Positions 48,701-60,235 of a DNA stretch of 64,000 nt are shown in pieces. The stretch is taken from positions 43,951-107,950 of the forward strand of contig JAGFBZ010001933.1 of assembly GCA_018398805.1 (NCBI GenBank), read 5' to 3'. Source of the stretch: Hirundichthys speculiger (lineage: Eukaryota; Chordata; Actinopteri; Beloniformes; Exocoetidae). Position 1 is the first letter of the stretch. Each line of letters opens with the position of its first letter. The notes below the pieces were generated by a model. That model was not told where the DNA came from. It searched no databases and saw only the letters and a program-made list of their open reading frames with translations. A program made the translations under genes and the position numbers.

Positions 48701-51064
48701 AAAGCATTCAAAACTTCAGGGCCATGGTAGAGATGTGCTATACTGGCTGCGGTTACATGAATGTTTTTTAATTCAGAATTAATAATTCCGAACTTAAATA
48801 ATTCCGTATTAAACTATTTTCCTTCGAGTTTACATGGAAATAGTAATTCCGAATTCAGGTTTACATGGAAAACACGTTTGTTCGGCTTTATCCAATTCCA
48901 CTTAAGAATCTGGGGGTTGGGAAGGGTTCTGATTGGATAGAGGGGGGCGGACGTCTTTACATCTACCGGAAGAAAACAAATTTAGCTAACAACTCGATTA
49001 GCAACAACATTCCACTTATTTTTGACCTGGGTGGCGTCTCTATCTGCGAAACTTCCTTCATTTAACCTGGCCGCTACAACTTTGAAAAGCTCACAATTTT
49101 TATGTTTCCTGCCATCTGTTCTTTTAATTATTTCCAGTTCCTCCAAGCTATTTGTTAAATAAATCGTCTCCGCTCTTGAACAACCTTTTACCGCGTGCTG
49201 CCATTTTAAAACTTTGTTTTGAAAACAAGCCTAGCGCGGAATATAAGCGTCATTGCGACAGACGGGCAAGAGAACGAGCATGCGCAGAAAGACGGGAATT
49301 AATTTAAACAGGAATGAGTGTATACATGACCGCGGAATTATTTTATTCAGAATTAAAATGGGAATAAACCAGCCACTTACTTCGGAATTAAGTTTAATTC
49401 AGAATTGACATTTTCATATGGAATTAGGTGTTTACATGGTAACTTTTATTTGGATTTAACTTTAATTCTGAATTAAAGAGGAATTAAACTTCCCATGTAA
49501 ACGCACTGACTGTAATGAAAAGGCACTCCTGACAATATTCTTCATCAGTTGAAGCTCCCCAAATTTCACTACAATACAGTCCTTGCATTTCATCCATACA
49601 TTTTACCTGTAAATGTAACTGGGATTTCAGCATATGATCCACAGACTGTCTCAAGAAAATGAAAAACATTTTCATGCTAGCCAGCACTAAATTATATCTA
49701 CTGTAGTGAAGGCTTATCTCATATCAGGTGGAGGAAAAAAAACAAAAAAACAAGCCCACCTACCGACACACAACACGTTTGATATTTTTCCCATGACTTG
49801 CATTTAACCTTTCTAATGGATTGCTTTATAAACTGTACAGTGATGAGTGCAATTATCAGAAAAATATCAGATGCTAGATACACCTGCCATTCGCAGTTTA
49901 CCAATTTACATCTCTCCTGCAAGTTTGTGTAAGAAAATGGTGATTAAACAGGATTATTAAGAAAATGCATGTCAAGGAGAATACAAGCAACTTCAGTTTA
50001 ATGCTGAAAAACTTTGTTCTACCATCTGAGAAAATCCAACTCTCAGAACAGCAAGAATCATTGAATCACCTTCTCGTTTTCCTTGTTGCCATCTGAAATA
50101 TTACTTATCTTCTTTACGTGTCTTTTATAACAGTGGCTCATTCTAAGCAGGATTTCCTACACACTTAATACTTTGACGGGCCACCAGAATAGTTCTTTTT
50201 CCATTCCAACAGTGAGATCTACAAATCTGCAGGGAAATCTCTTTGGTAGCACACATTAAAGCACACAAACCCAGCATGATAACCTGACCCCAAAACTCTC
50301 ATGGTGCAGCTGTCAGTTTCCTACTGCAGAACATCACATCTTGAAATAACTTGTTTTTAAACAAGATACGATCCTGTAGTGATGAAATGTGTTGTCATCA
50401 CTCCCATACCACTAGTGGATGTGGGCATAAAGAGATAAAGCATCATCATAATTAAAAAAACAAAAACTGACAGCATGCCTTGAAAACAGAATATAAGAAA
50501 GAAAATGAAATTTAGTGAAATAGTTCACTTGCAGGTCTTCCAGGGTTAATTATATTATCTCAAGTCTTTCTTTATTCAGTAACAGACTCATGCATGAATT
50601 TCAAGAGCTGCCACTGCAGCCAAGGACGGCAGAAGAAACAGTAGCAGCTGCCAAACCATCTGACCCGTTCCACTACAGCAAGACATTTCTAAATCGAGTG
50701 GCATAAATACCATGCTGACAGCTGCTCCAGGCTGCCTAGCGCTATGACAAGAGGATGATGCAACCGTTTCCCTAACCAACAGGGCAGTGGTTGAAGGAAA
50801 GCTGTGCAGGGTTACGCACAGTAGAACACAAGGTTCACCAAGGGTGCATCATGACACCAACCCATCAGGAGAAAGTTACAACAACAAAACACAAGCTGTT
50901 TTTTTTTTTTTATTATTTTTATCTTCAATAAAGAGAGCAAGTTCTACCTGTTGCTGATGAATGGCAGGACCATTGACTCCCTCGTAGAAGTGCTTCTCTG
51001 CTTCGTCATAACGGTGTTTGTCGAACCAGATGTTCTCTGTGGCGAGGCACTGCAGTCCACTCAT
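42708..51064 (-). CDS. eef1d: Elongation factor 1 delta (eEF1B delta), short isoform
   Basis: Minus-strand exons in order: 51064-50948 (ATG at 51064), 47489-47408, 46810-46716, 46583-46380, 45783-45589, 42746-42708. They give 243 residues without the optional 57-nt exon; human EEF1D is 281. The N-terminus [20 protein letters not shown] binds the eEF1B complex. A leucine-zipper region follows ([34 protein letters not shown]). An acidic [17 protein letters not shown] holds the typical CK2 site. The C-terminal guanine-exchange domain includes [58 protein letters not shown] and VDVAAFNKI at the end. It reloads eEF1A with GTP in translation elongation. The human segment with DIARARENIQKSL was not found, so one exon may be missing or lost. 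Confidence 0.93.
43021..43505. mobile_element. PIF/Harbinger-type MITE
   Basis: The inverted ends are AGCTTGATTTATACTTCT and AGCATAAATCAAGCT, with TTA duplicated on both sides (43018-43020, 43506-43508). It is 485 bp, has no transposase and lies in the last eef1d intron. Confidence 0.8.
44348..44654. mobile_element. Small non-autonomous hAT element
   Basis: The ends are TAGGGGTGTGAAAAA and ATACTCACCCCTA. The flanks CTAACTAC and CTAACTAT match at 7 of 8 positions. The interior has repeated ATATCG motifs. It lies in an eef1d intron. Confidence 0.75.
48223..48279 (-). CDS. eef1d: Putative optional 57-nt exon of eef1d
   Basis: Flanked on the minus strand by acceptor GTGTAG and donor GTAAGT, in phase 0 at both ends, it would add 19 residues ([19 protein letters not shown]) between the N-terminal exon and the leucine-zipper exon. 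It is Gln- and Arg/Lys-rich. Splicing with or without it keeps the frame. It is supported by splice signals only. Confidence 0.5.
48750..49508. mobile_element. Palindromic DNA element with GTTTACATG ends
   Basis: The left end (TGCGGTTACATGAA) and right end (CCATGTAAACGCA) are inverted, and AATTCCGAATT-like motifs recur inward at both sides. The flanks CTGGC and CTGAC are similar but do not prove a target duplication. It is non-autonomous and lies in an eef1d intron. Confidence 0.6.
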
Positions 51065-51770
51065 GTTGGTACTGACAATAGAAGTAGAAAATTCAGGTTA
51101 TGAGACTAAAAAGAGCAATACTTGATCAGCATTTCAGTTTTAACACCTGGGGCTGACTGTTAAAGTGATAAGTTGTTGCCACCAAAACAGTTAGTCACAC
51201 AATGAGTGATATAACATGGCTTATTTAGATGCTTGACTGTCACTTTGCTGTATTACAGATAATATGAGCATGCAGTGCCACAGGTGGAGTTGTTGGTGGA
51301 ACAGGAAGAGACAAATCTAATCTTAAAAGACCTCAATTACATACAACATTTCAGTAAAATCCTGAAACAGACAGCAGCCATTAAAACGTTTAACATGCAT
51401 GTTTCACTCCCCACTCAACTGCTGACAGACAGATACACATTCCTCACACAAACAGAGTTGCCTCGTCTGCAAAGTCTGGATTATGGAACAAAAGACTGGT
51501 CAACGGCCACCAACTATTCGTAAAAACAGATCCACAGCTCAAATATTCTCAAACATATCAACAGGACAGACTGATTTTTACCATACACTTTCTATATTGT
51601 CATGTTGTACATTACAATTTCTGAGACTGAACATCTTTACCAACAAACTCCCACCTGCCTTAATTTAAACAAAAATAAACATGACATAGAAACAGCCAAA
51701 CAATAATGCAGAAAGACAAATAAGCTGATCACACATATCTTTTTCATTCCCTGTATGAAAGTTGCCATAC

Positions 51771-52354
51771 TTGTCCCTTTTAGGCCTGTTTTCCGTCTCA
51801 GAGAGGCCCCTCTTCCTTGGCTGATGCCCCCTGCTGCCTTTAAACCCCTGCTCCGTCTCAGAAGAGGTCCGATTACGTCCGGTGTTGAACTGACGGTGAG
51901 GAGTCCCAGAGGCCTTCACAGTGGTGACGGTGTGCCCCTCGTCCTGCTGCTGTCTCTGGGGGCGCTTGGAGTGGAAGCTCATTGATCCTCTCGCATTGGG
52001 GCTCCTCGGAGAGGACGACAGCGGTCCATTGCCATTAGAGGCTAGCCGCCGCTGGTAGCTGCTCTCAGCCTGCTCATACACGCTGCGGTTGTACCACACT
52101 GCCTCTGCCTGCATGCCCTGCATGAGGGGGCTTTGACCGTAAGAGCCACTCGCCTCCACGGAGGAGCCCAGCCGCTCTTCTTCGGCCCCAGAGCCCTCCG
52201 ACTGGGACAAACGTGAGCGATGTCGCATCCTTCCGAACTGGATGTTGTCTCCACTTATGATTCCTCGCTCCACGGTGGGAACATTAGCTTGTCTAAAGGC
52301 GCCAACTTGGACAGCATTTTGAGGTGCTCCTCTCTGCTGACGATTTTGATCCAT
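51771..52354 (-). CDS. eef1d: Alternative N-terminal exon of the long eEF1D isoform
   Basis: A 584-nt open exon on the minus strand starts with ATG at 52354 and ends at donor GTATGG. Spliced to the exon at 51071-50948 it stays in frame ([11 protein letters not shown]). It adds about 197 residues before the short-isoform methionine. The segment is Arg/Ser/Gln-rich with basic PRKRGLSETENRPKRD. It carries AVWYNRSVYEQAESSYQRRL, which resembles the short-isoform N-terminal motif. In mammals the long isoform (eEF1B delta-L) acts in heat-shock transcription; the same role here is inference. Confidence 0.82.
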
Positions 52355-54212
52355 TTCTTTATTGAAGGGGTGACTTCTCTACTCACTTGTGTGTCAGCGG
52401 GTTATGAGAACAGGAGAGGGGAAAAAAAAGGCAACAAGTGGAAGCTAGATCCATTAGTTCAGTGTGAAGTTAGCATTAATATATAAATATACACATACAT
52501 ACACACACACGGGGGGGGGGGCAAGCTTGTTAAAAGCATCAGCTTAAGCTAGTAAGATGGCTGATGTGTGGTGCCAATGCAGTTAGAATAGCCAATTGAT
52601 CAAAATGAAAAGTGGCTCAATTATTTCCCTTTAAATAAAGAGGTTCACAATTAACTTTAATAAAATAAAACAGAATAAACTCTGTTTAGATGGAAAAAGT
52701 GCCCAGAAAGTTACAACATGTCAAGGATCAAATCTCATAATGGACTTTCAAACAGCAAACAAGACAAAACCTAACATTGGTACCACAAATGTGAAGAGAA
52801 AATGGACATTAAGACTCCGTTTGCAGTGTTCCTCAATAAATAAACCAATTGATCACGCTTTTAAAAACTGATTTTATGAATAAACATTTTCTGCTTTGTA
52901 GTCTCAGCAGCCTTTGGGAGCTGCGCTCCAAAACAGAACAGGACTGTCAGACACAGCTGTGTCTGAATGAGGAATTACTGTTAGTGTATTAAACATGCTT
53001 GGCTGTTCTCTTTGCAACACCCAGTAAGTCAACCAGTGCAGGAGACCACGTGTGGCTCACCTTTGCTTTGGCATGTTGGAGGACAATATATGCTGTCTAC
53101 TGTGGGATTGAATATTCAAATAATTCAAAGTATTCACAATGCAAATAAAATTACATGCATTTATAATACACAGCAAAATGTACACTTTAAGTAAATATCT
53201 CTCACAGCATGACTGCCTTAAAAAGACAATCAGGAGACACTAATCAGATTTTATACATTAAAAAAAAAAAGGCAAAATATGGTGATGCATTGCTTAAGCC
53301 ACTCACTGTTAGTACAGATGCAGTCTCATATGCCAGTTTATTATCTACATCTAGTTCATACTGATACCGTCCCAACTTCATGAGAAAAAAATCCAATAAC
53401 TTTATTGCCAATTTGGCAGCTCTTTTTCTGCTTTTTCTGATTTGAAGTAAATGAGAGATGTTTCTAACATTTTGCCTTACAAATTAGAGCCTAAACACTT
53501 AAGCTACTATTTTTGAACTCTTATCAAAATTCAAGCAAAAATACATGCACAAAGTGCAACACATCTAGTTCAGTTTGTTGTTTTGGATTTTAGACGTTAT
53601 CATTAAGATTAAAAAACGAGTGTCAGTTTATTATATATCAACTGGAAACATCCCTCAGTTAAATGTAATACAGAGCCACCATCAACATCTCACAGGACAG
53701 TGATGAAGGTGAGCGATATCTGAGACGGTCTCTACAAACAATATTACAAACTAAATAAGTTTTAGTAAGTATCAAATAACTGGCAACTGAATGCAAAATT
53801 CTTGCAAAGTTTCAAAATGCCTGGGGAATGTGAGTATCATCTGCAAAGCTGCTTCAACACCATCACTCACCTTTTAATACGTGGAATAAAGGGCTAATGA
53901 TAAACAGAAAAATAAAGAGTTTTAAAAAGTTCTTATAAATTGATAGACTGAAGAAAAGTGGTTAAGTCGAGCCTAATACTAATCATAAACCTGGCATGAC
54001 AGTAAGTATGAGTCCTGTATCTCAACTCCTGCTTTTCTCCTCCCTAAATTACGTTGCACAAGTTTTCTCTCTTTTTTGACAGCACCACCAAGTTGTAGTT
54101 TAACTGGCCACGTGGCGCTAAAAGTACTGAAGCCAGTAAAAGTTCGAATTTCAGAAACAGCCCGTGTTTTGTAATGCTCAATGTCATAATAGTAGAACTT
54201 TATTTCACTTAC
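52355..54212 (-). other. 5' intron region of eef1d
   Basis: It holds a CA/poly-G microsatellite (about 52490-52520). No other exon or element is recognised. Confidence 0.5.
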
Positions 54213-54340
54213 TTTTTGGGTTTATTCGACGTTTTAAAGCTTGGTAACTACCCCACTGCGTGCTGCCACAGCCGTAATCCGACAGGAGAAGAGAACTAGC
54301 ATTATCGGACACCCAGTATTCCTCCTCGGCAGAGGGGGGA
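54213..54340 (-). other. eef1d: Probable non-coding first exon of eef1d
   Basis: On the minus strand this sequence ends at a strong donor, AAAAA-GTAAGTG (54212), and has no start codon consistent with the gene. The 5' boundary is a guess; the promoter would lie just to the right. Confidence 0.5.
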
Positions 54341-54854
54341 AAATTGTCTGGTTCCATAACTTTATTGGTGATTTAAGTATTTATTAAAAATGTACACAGC
54401 ATATTATAAAACAAAACCAAAATAGAAACAAATGAAAACGTATGAATCCAGAAGGCATATTGAGATTTACGATTAAAAAAAAAAAATTACAACAAGAATG
54501 GTATGGTCCATTTTTGGTCACACACTTCATTTCCCAAGAGTCTCTAGGAGGGGTAGTACTTGTGCTTCTTATGCAGTCTATTCTTGTGGCGTTTGGACAT
54601 ACAACTGTCCAATGTCCTTTCAACCTCCTGGGCAACTGCACTATTTTTGCTGGGAGGGTAGCAAGAGAAGCAAGACTCATTGGGCTAATTGCACTTCCCA
54701 TTAGCACAGGTTAGAGTTAGAGTTTAACCGATTGTTAAATGCCTATGTCATGTAAAAAGTCATGTGGCTTCTTAAGCTCTGCAGCTCTGTTGTCATTGCA
54801 TATGGTTTAACTTGCATCCATGGGTTAGCATGATCTTTTTTTCTCCAACTGTCT

Positions 54855-54915
54855 GCATATATATGTGTATATATATATATATATATGTAAAATATATATA
54901 TATATATATATAAAT
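54855..54915. repeat. (TA)n microsatellite
   Basis: Alternating TA with short interruptions, just before the tRNA-Glu tandem array. Confidence 0.85.
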
Positions 54916-55437
54916 GGTTAGTGCTATAATTTGGCAAACCCTATTAAAGTCTGATATATATGCATTTTATTTATTATTTTTGCAGATGCTAGTTTTCCTG
55001 TGTGTGAGTGAGAGTGAATGTCTCTACCTTACCAGTCCTCCTTGACAGTCTGATCCAACATATTTTATTTACTCCTGAAATCCATAATGTATACATGCAT
55101 ATACATACACACATGTCTGCAAACCCATTTATATATGCGTACAGATGTATACAGATTAGGGATGCGTAAAAACAAACAAAAATAAATAAAAGACCAGCAA
55201 TTGGCTATGACTGCTATGTTGGCAATAGCACCGATTAGTTACTTGTTATGTTATGTTACTTTGTTATGTTACAACCTTATTCCAAAATGGATTAAATTCA
55301 TTTTTCTCCGATATTGACAAATGTGAAAAAGTTTTTTCAAAAGTTTTGCAAATTTATTAAAAATAAAAAACTTAAAAAAAAAAAATCACATGTACATAAG
55401 TATTCACAGTCTTTGCCATGAGCCTTTGCCTTTACAC

Positions 55438-55509
55438 TCCCTGGTGGTCTAGTGGTTAGGATTCGGCGCTCTCACCGCCGCGGCCCGGGTTCGATTCCCG
55501 GTCAGGGAA
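55438..55509 (+). tRNA. tRNA-Glu (CUC), array copy 1
   Basis: It is 72 nt: TCCCTGGTGGTCTAGTGG (acceptor and box A), anticodon loop CTCTCAC, box B GGTTCGATTCC, and CAGGGA plus discriminator A. All stems pair. No T-run terminator follows closely. Confidence 0.92.
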
Positions 55510-56446
55510 CGCTAATTTAGTGAATTTCCCCAGTGTGGGATTAATAAAGTTCTATTCTATAAAACTCAAAATTGAGCTCAGGTGCATGCTGTTTCCACTG
55601 ATCATCCTTTAGAGCAGGGCTTGGCAAATCCAGTCCTCGAGGGCCGCTGTCCTGCATGTCTTAGAAGTTTCCCTACCATAACACACCTGATTCAAATGAA
55701 TGAATGAATCACCACCAGCTCGTTGTCCAGGTCTGCACAGGTCTATTAATGACCCATTCATTTGAATCAGGTGTGCTGAAGCAGGGCCAATATGGCCCTT
55801 GTCTCCTGTGTCTCCAGTCCGGACCTTCTGTTGTTAGGGGTGCGATCTTTTGCTGGGATTGAGACCTTTAGTCCTCGCGCCTCTCAGGTCAGCCTGCCCT
55901 GGTGTGGGGGACCTCGGGCAAACCTGACTTGCCCATCAGGTGACCCAAGTCAACCTGAGATAGTGATGTTGGTGATGCAATATATGCATTTTATTATTTT
56001 AGCAGATGCTAGTTTTCTTGTGTGTGAGTGAGAGTGAATGTCTCCCTTACCAGTCCTCCTTGACAGTCTGATCCAACATATTTTATTTACTCCTGAAATC
56101 CATAATGTATACATGCATATACATACACACATATCTGCAAACTCATTTATATATGCGTACAGATGTATACAGATTAGGGATGCGTAAAAACAAACAAAAA
56201 TAAATAAAAGACCAGCAATTGGCTATGACTGCTATGTTGGCAATAGCACCGATTAGTTACTTGTTATGTTACTTTGTTATGTTACAACCTTATTCCAAAA
56301 TGGATTAAATTCATTTTTCTCCGATATTGACAAATGTGAAAAAGTTTTTTCAAAAGTTTTGCAAATTTATTAAAAATAAAAAAACTTAAAAAAATCACAT
56401 GTACATAAGTATTCACAGTCTTTGCCATGAGCCTTTGCCTTTACAC

Positions 56447-56518
56447 TCCCTGGTGGTCTAGTGGTTAGGATTCGGCGCTCTCACCGCCGCGGCCCGGGTT
56501 CGATTCCCGGTCAGGGAA
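56447..56518 (+). tRNA. tRNA-Glu (CUC), array copy 2
   Basis: Identical over 72 nt to array copy 1. Confidence 0.92.
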
Positions 56519-57455
56519 CGCTAATTTAGTGAATTTCCCCAGTGTGGGATTAATAAAGTTCTATTCTATAAAGCTCAAAATTGAGCTCAGGTGCATGCTG
56601 TTTCCATTGATCATCCTTTAGAGCAGGGCTTGGCAAATCCAGTCCTCGAGGGCTGCTGTCCTGCATGTCTTAGAAGTTTCCCTACCATAACACACCTGAT
56701 TCAAATGAATGAATCACCACCAGCTCGTCGTCCAGGTCTGCAAAGGTCTATTAATGACCCATTCATTTGAATCAGGTGTGCTGAAGCAGGGCCAATATGG
56801 CCCTTGTCTCCTGTGTCTCCAGTCCGGACCTTCTGTTGTTAGGGGTGCGATCTTTTGCAGGGATTGAGACCTTTTGTCCTTGCACCTCTCAGGTCAGCCT
56901 GCCCTGGTGTGGGGGACCTCGGGCAAACCTGACTTGCCCATCAGGTGACCCAAGTCAACCTGAGATAGTGATGTTGGTGATGCAATATATGCATTTTATT
57001 ATTTTAGCAGATGCTAGTTTTCTTGTGTGTGAGTGAGAGTGAATGTCTCCCTTACCAGTCCTCCTTGACAGTCTGATCCAACATATTTTATTTACTCCTG
57101 AAATCCATAATGTATACATGCATATACATACACACATATCTGCAAACTCATTTATATATGCGTACAGATGTATACAGATTAGGGATGCGTAAAAACAAAC
57201 AAAAATAAATAAAAGACCAGCAATTGGCTATGACTGCTATGTTGGCAATAGCACCGATTAGTTACTTGTTATGTTACTTTGTTATGTTACAACCTTATTC
57301 CAAAATGGATTAAATTCATTTTTCTCCGATATTGACAAATGTGAAAAAGTTTTTTCAAAAGTTTTGCAAATTTATTAAAAATAAAAAACTTTAAAAAAAA
57401 AAATCACATGTACATAAGTATTCACAGTCTTTGCCATGAGCCTTTGCCTTTACAC

Positions 57456-57527
57456 TCCCTGGTGGTCTAGTGGTTAGGATTCGGCGCTCTCACCGCCGCG
57501 GCCCGGGTTCGATTCCCGGTCAGGGAA
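57456..57527 (+). tRNA. tRNA-Glu (CUC), array copy 3
   Basis: Identical over 72 nt to array copy 1. Confidence 0.92.
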
Positions 57528-58468
57528 CGCTAATTTAGTGAATTTCCCCAGTGTGGGATTAATAAAGTTCTATTCTATAAAGCTCAAAATTGAGCTCAGG
57601 TGCATGCTGTTTCCATTGATCATCCTTTAGAGCAGGGCTTGGCAAATCCAGTCCTCGAGGGCTGCTGTCCTGCATGTCTTAGAAGTTTCCCTACCATAAC
57701 ACACCTGATTCAAATGAATGAATCACCACCAGCTCGTCGTCCAGGTCTGCACAGGTCTATTAATGACCCATTCATTTGAATCAGGTGTGCTGAAGCAGGG
57801 CCAATATGTCCCTTGTCTCCTGTGTCTCCAGTCCGGACCTTCTGTTGTTAGGGGTGCGATCTTCTGCAGGGATTGAGACCTTTAGTCCTTGCGCCTCTCA
57901 GGTCAGCCTGCCCTGGTGTGGTGGACCTCGGGCAAACCTGACGTGCCCATCAGGTGACCCAAGTCAACCTGAGATAGTGATGTTAGTGATGCAATATATG
58001 CATTTTATTATTTTAGCAGATGCTAGTTTTCTTGTGTGTGAGTGAGAGTGAATGTCTCCCTTACCAGTCCTCCTTGACAGTCTGATCCAACATATTTTAT
58101 TTACTCCTGAAATCCATAATGTATACATGCATATACATACACACATATCTGCAAACTCATTTATATATGCGTACAGATGTATACAGATTAGGGATGCGTA
58201 AAAACAAACAAAAATAAATAAAAGACCAGCAATTGGCTATGACTGCTATGTTGGCAATAGCACTGATTAGTTAGTTACTTGTTATGTTACTTTGTTATGT
58301 TACAACCTTATTCCAAAATGGATTAAATTCATTTTTCTCCGATATTGACAAATGTGAAAAAGTTTTTTCAAAAGTTTTGCAAATTTATTAAAAATAAAAA
58401 ACTTTAAAAAAAAAAATCACATGTACATAAGTATTCACAGTCTTTGCCATGAGCCTTTGCCTTTACAC

Positions 58469-58540
58469 TCCCTGGTGGTCTAGTGGTTAGGATTCGGCGC
58501 TCTCACCGCCGCGGCCCGGGTTCGATTCCCGGTCAGGGAA
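58469..58540 (+). tRNA. tRNA-Glu (CUC), array copy 4
   Basis: Identical over 72 nt to array copy 1. Confidence 0.92.
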
Positions 58541-59482
58541 CGCTAATTTAGTGAATTTCCCCAGTGTGGATTAATAAAGTTCTATTCTATAAAACTCAAA
58601 ATTGAGCTCAGGTGCATGCTGTTTCCACTGATCATCCTTTAGAGCAGGGGTTGGCAAATCCAGTCCTCGAGGGCTGCTGTCCTGCATGTCTTAGAAGTTT
58701 CCCTACCATAACACACCTGATTCAAATGAATGAATCACCACCAGCTCGTCGTCCAGGTCTGCACAGGTCTATTAATGACCCATTCATTTGAATCAGGTGT
58801 GCTGAAGCAGGGCCAATATGTCCCTTGTCTCCTGTGTCTCCAGTCCGGACCTTCCGTTGTTAGGGGTGCGATCTTCTGCAGGGATCGAGACCTTTAATCC
58901 TTGCGCCTCTCAGGTCAGCCTGCCCTGGTGTGGGGGACCTCGGGTAAACCTGACGTGCCCATCAGGTGACCCAAGTCAACCTGAGATAGTGATGTTGGTG
59001 ATGCAATATATGCATTTTATTATTTTAGCAGATGCTAGTTTTCTTGTGTGTGAGTGAGAGTGAATGTCTCCCTTACCAGTCCTCCTTGACAGTCTGATCC
59101 ATCATATTTTATTAACTCCTGAAATCCATAATGTATACATGCATATACATACACACATATCTGCAAACTCATTTATATATGCGTACAGATGTATACAGAT
59201 TAGGGTTGCGTAAAAACAAACAAAAATAAATAAAAGACCAGCAATTGGCTATAACTGCTATGTTGGCAATAGCACCGATTAGTTACTTATGTTACCTTGT
59301 TATGTTACAACCTTATTCCAAAATGGATTAAATTCATTTTTCTCCGATATTGACAAATGTAAAAAAAATTTTTCAAAAGTTTTGCAAATTTATTAAAAAA
59401 AAAAAAAAAAAAAAAACTAAAAAAAAAAAATCACATGTACATAAGTATTCACAGTCTTTGCCATAAGCCTTTGCCTTTACAC

Positions 59483-59556
59483 TCCCTGGTGGTCTAGTGG
59501 TTAGGATTCGGCGCTCTCACCGCCGCGGCCCGGGTTTCGATTCCCCGGTCAGGGAA
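59483..59556 (+). pseudogene. tRNA-Glu (CUC) array copy 5, two inserted bases
   Basis: It is 74 nt. An extra T in the T-loop (GGGTTTCGATT) and an extra C in the T-stem disrupt the T-arm and box B spacing. It is probably non-functional, or both homopolymer changes are assembly errors. Confidence 0.75.
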
Positions 59557-59659
59557 CACTAATTTAGTGAATTTCCCCAGTGTGGGATTAATAAAGTTCT
59601 AATCTATAAAGCTCAAAATTGAGCTCAGGTGCATGCTGTTTCCACTGATCATCCTTAGA

Positions 59660-59820
59660 GGTTTCTACAGCTTAATTGGAGTCCATTTGGAAAGTCACAC
59701 ACCTGTCTATATGAGATCCTTCAGTTGATAGTGCATGTCAGAGCACAAACCAAGCCTAAAGTCAAAAGAAACTTCTGAGACAGGATTGTCTCAAGGCACA
59801 AATCTGGGGAAGGGTGTGTT
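59660..59820 (+). mobile_element. Tc1-like 5' fragment
   Basis: The sequence CACACACCTGTCTATATGAG, then CAGTTGATAGTGCATGTCAG and GAGACAGGATTGTCTC-AAGGCACA, matches the 5' region of fish Tc1 elements (start of transposase). It breaks off where the inverted array copy begins. Confidence 0.65.
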
Positions 59821-60235
59821 ATTGTAGGGAAACTTCTAAGACATGCAGTACAGCGGCCCTCGAGGACTGGAGTTACCAAACCCTGCTGTAAAGGATGATC
59901 AGTAGAAACAGCATGCACCTGAGTTCAGTTTTGAGCTTTATAGAATAGAACTTTATTAATCCCACACTGGGATTCAAATTCACTAAATTAGTGTTCCCTG
60001 ACCGGGAATCGAACCCGGGCCGCGGCGGTGAGAGCGGCGAATCCTAACCACTAGACCACCAGGGAGTGTAAAGCAAAGGCTTATGGCAGAGACTGTGAAT
60101 ACTTATGTACATGTGATTTTTTTTTTTAGTTTTTTATTTTTAATAAATTTGCAAAACTTTTGAAAAAACTTTTTCACATTTGTCAATATCGGAGAAAAAT
60201 GAATTTAATCCATTTTGGAATAAGGTTGTAACCAT
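59821..60235 (-). repeat. Inverted partial copy of the tRNA-Glu unit
   Basis: Read on the minus strand it repeats, in order, the Tc1-like stretch, the tRNA-Glu, the LINE-like tail and the start of the MITE-like segment. It stops where unrelated sequence (GGCGGAAATCCCGG) begins at 60236. Confidence 0.85.
59994..60065 (-). tRNA. tRNA-Glu (CUC), inverted copy
   Basis: It is 72 nt with intact boxes A and B and CTC anticodon. One anticodon-stem base differs from the array copies (CGCCG for CGGCG), giving a mismatch with CGCCG. It may be weakly functional or decaying. Confidence 0.75.

Larger units (their letters stand above)
54956..59645 (+). repeat. Tandem array, about five copies of a ~1.01-kb unit with tRNA-Glu
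   Basis: The landmark GATGCTAG recurs at 54985, 56005, 57010, 58019 and 59031. The tRNA starts recur at 55438, 56447, 57456, 58469 and 59483. Each unit holds in order: GAATGTCTC and ACATGCATATACATAC sequence; a Tc1-3'-end-like stretch (AATGGATTAAATTCATTTTT, GTATTCACAG); tRNA-Glu; a LINE-like tail (GTGGGATTAATAAAGTTCTA); and a palindromic MITE-like segment (GCAAATCCAGTCCTCGAGGG, with CACCTGATTCAAATGAATG inverted later). Units are nearly identical, so the amplification is recent. Confidence 0.92.

Noticed and set aside
54442..54714. 90-codon frame next to the eef1d promoter
   Set aside because: No domain, no splice or homology support; probably chance.
54956..59645. CRISPR-like array
   Set aside because: The repeats are ~1-kb tandem units, not short direct repeats with unique spacers, and the DNA is vertebrate.
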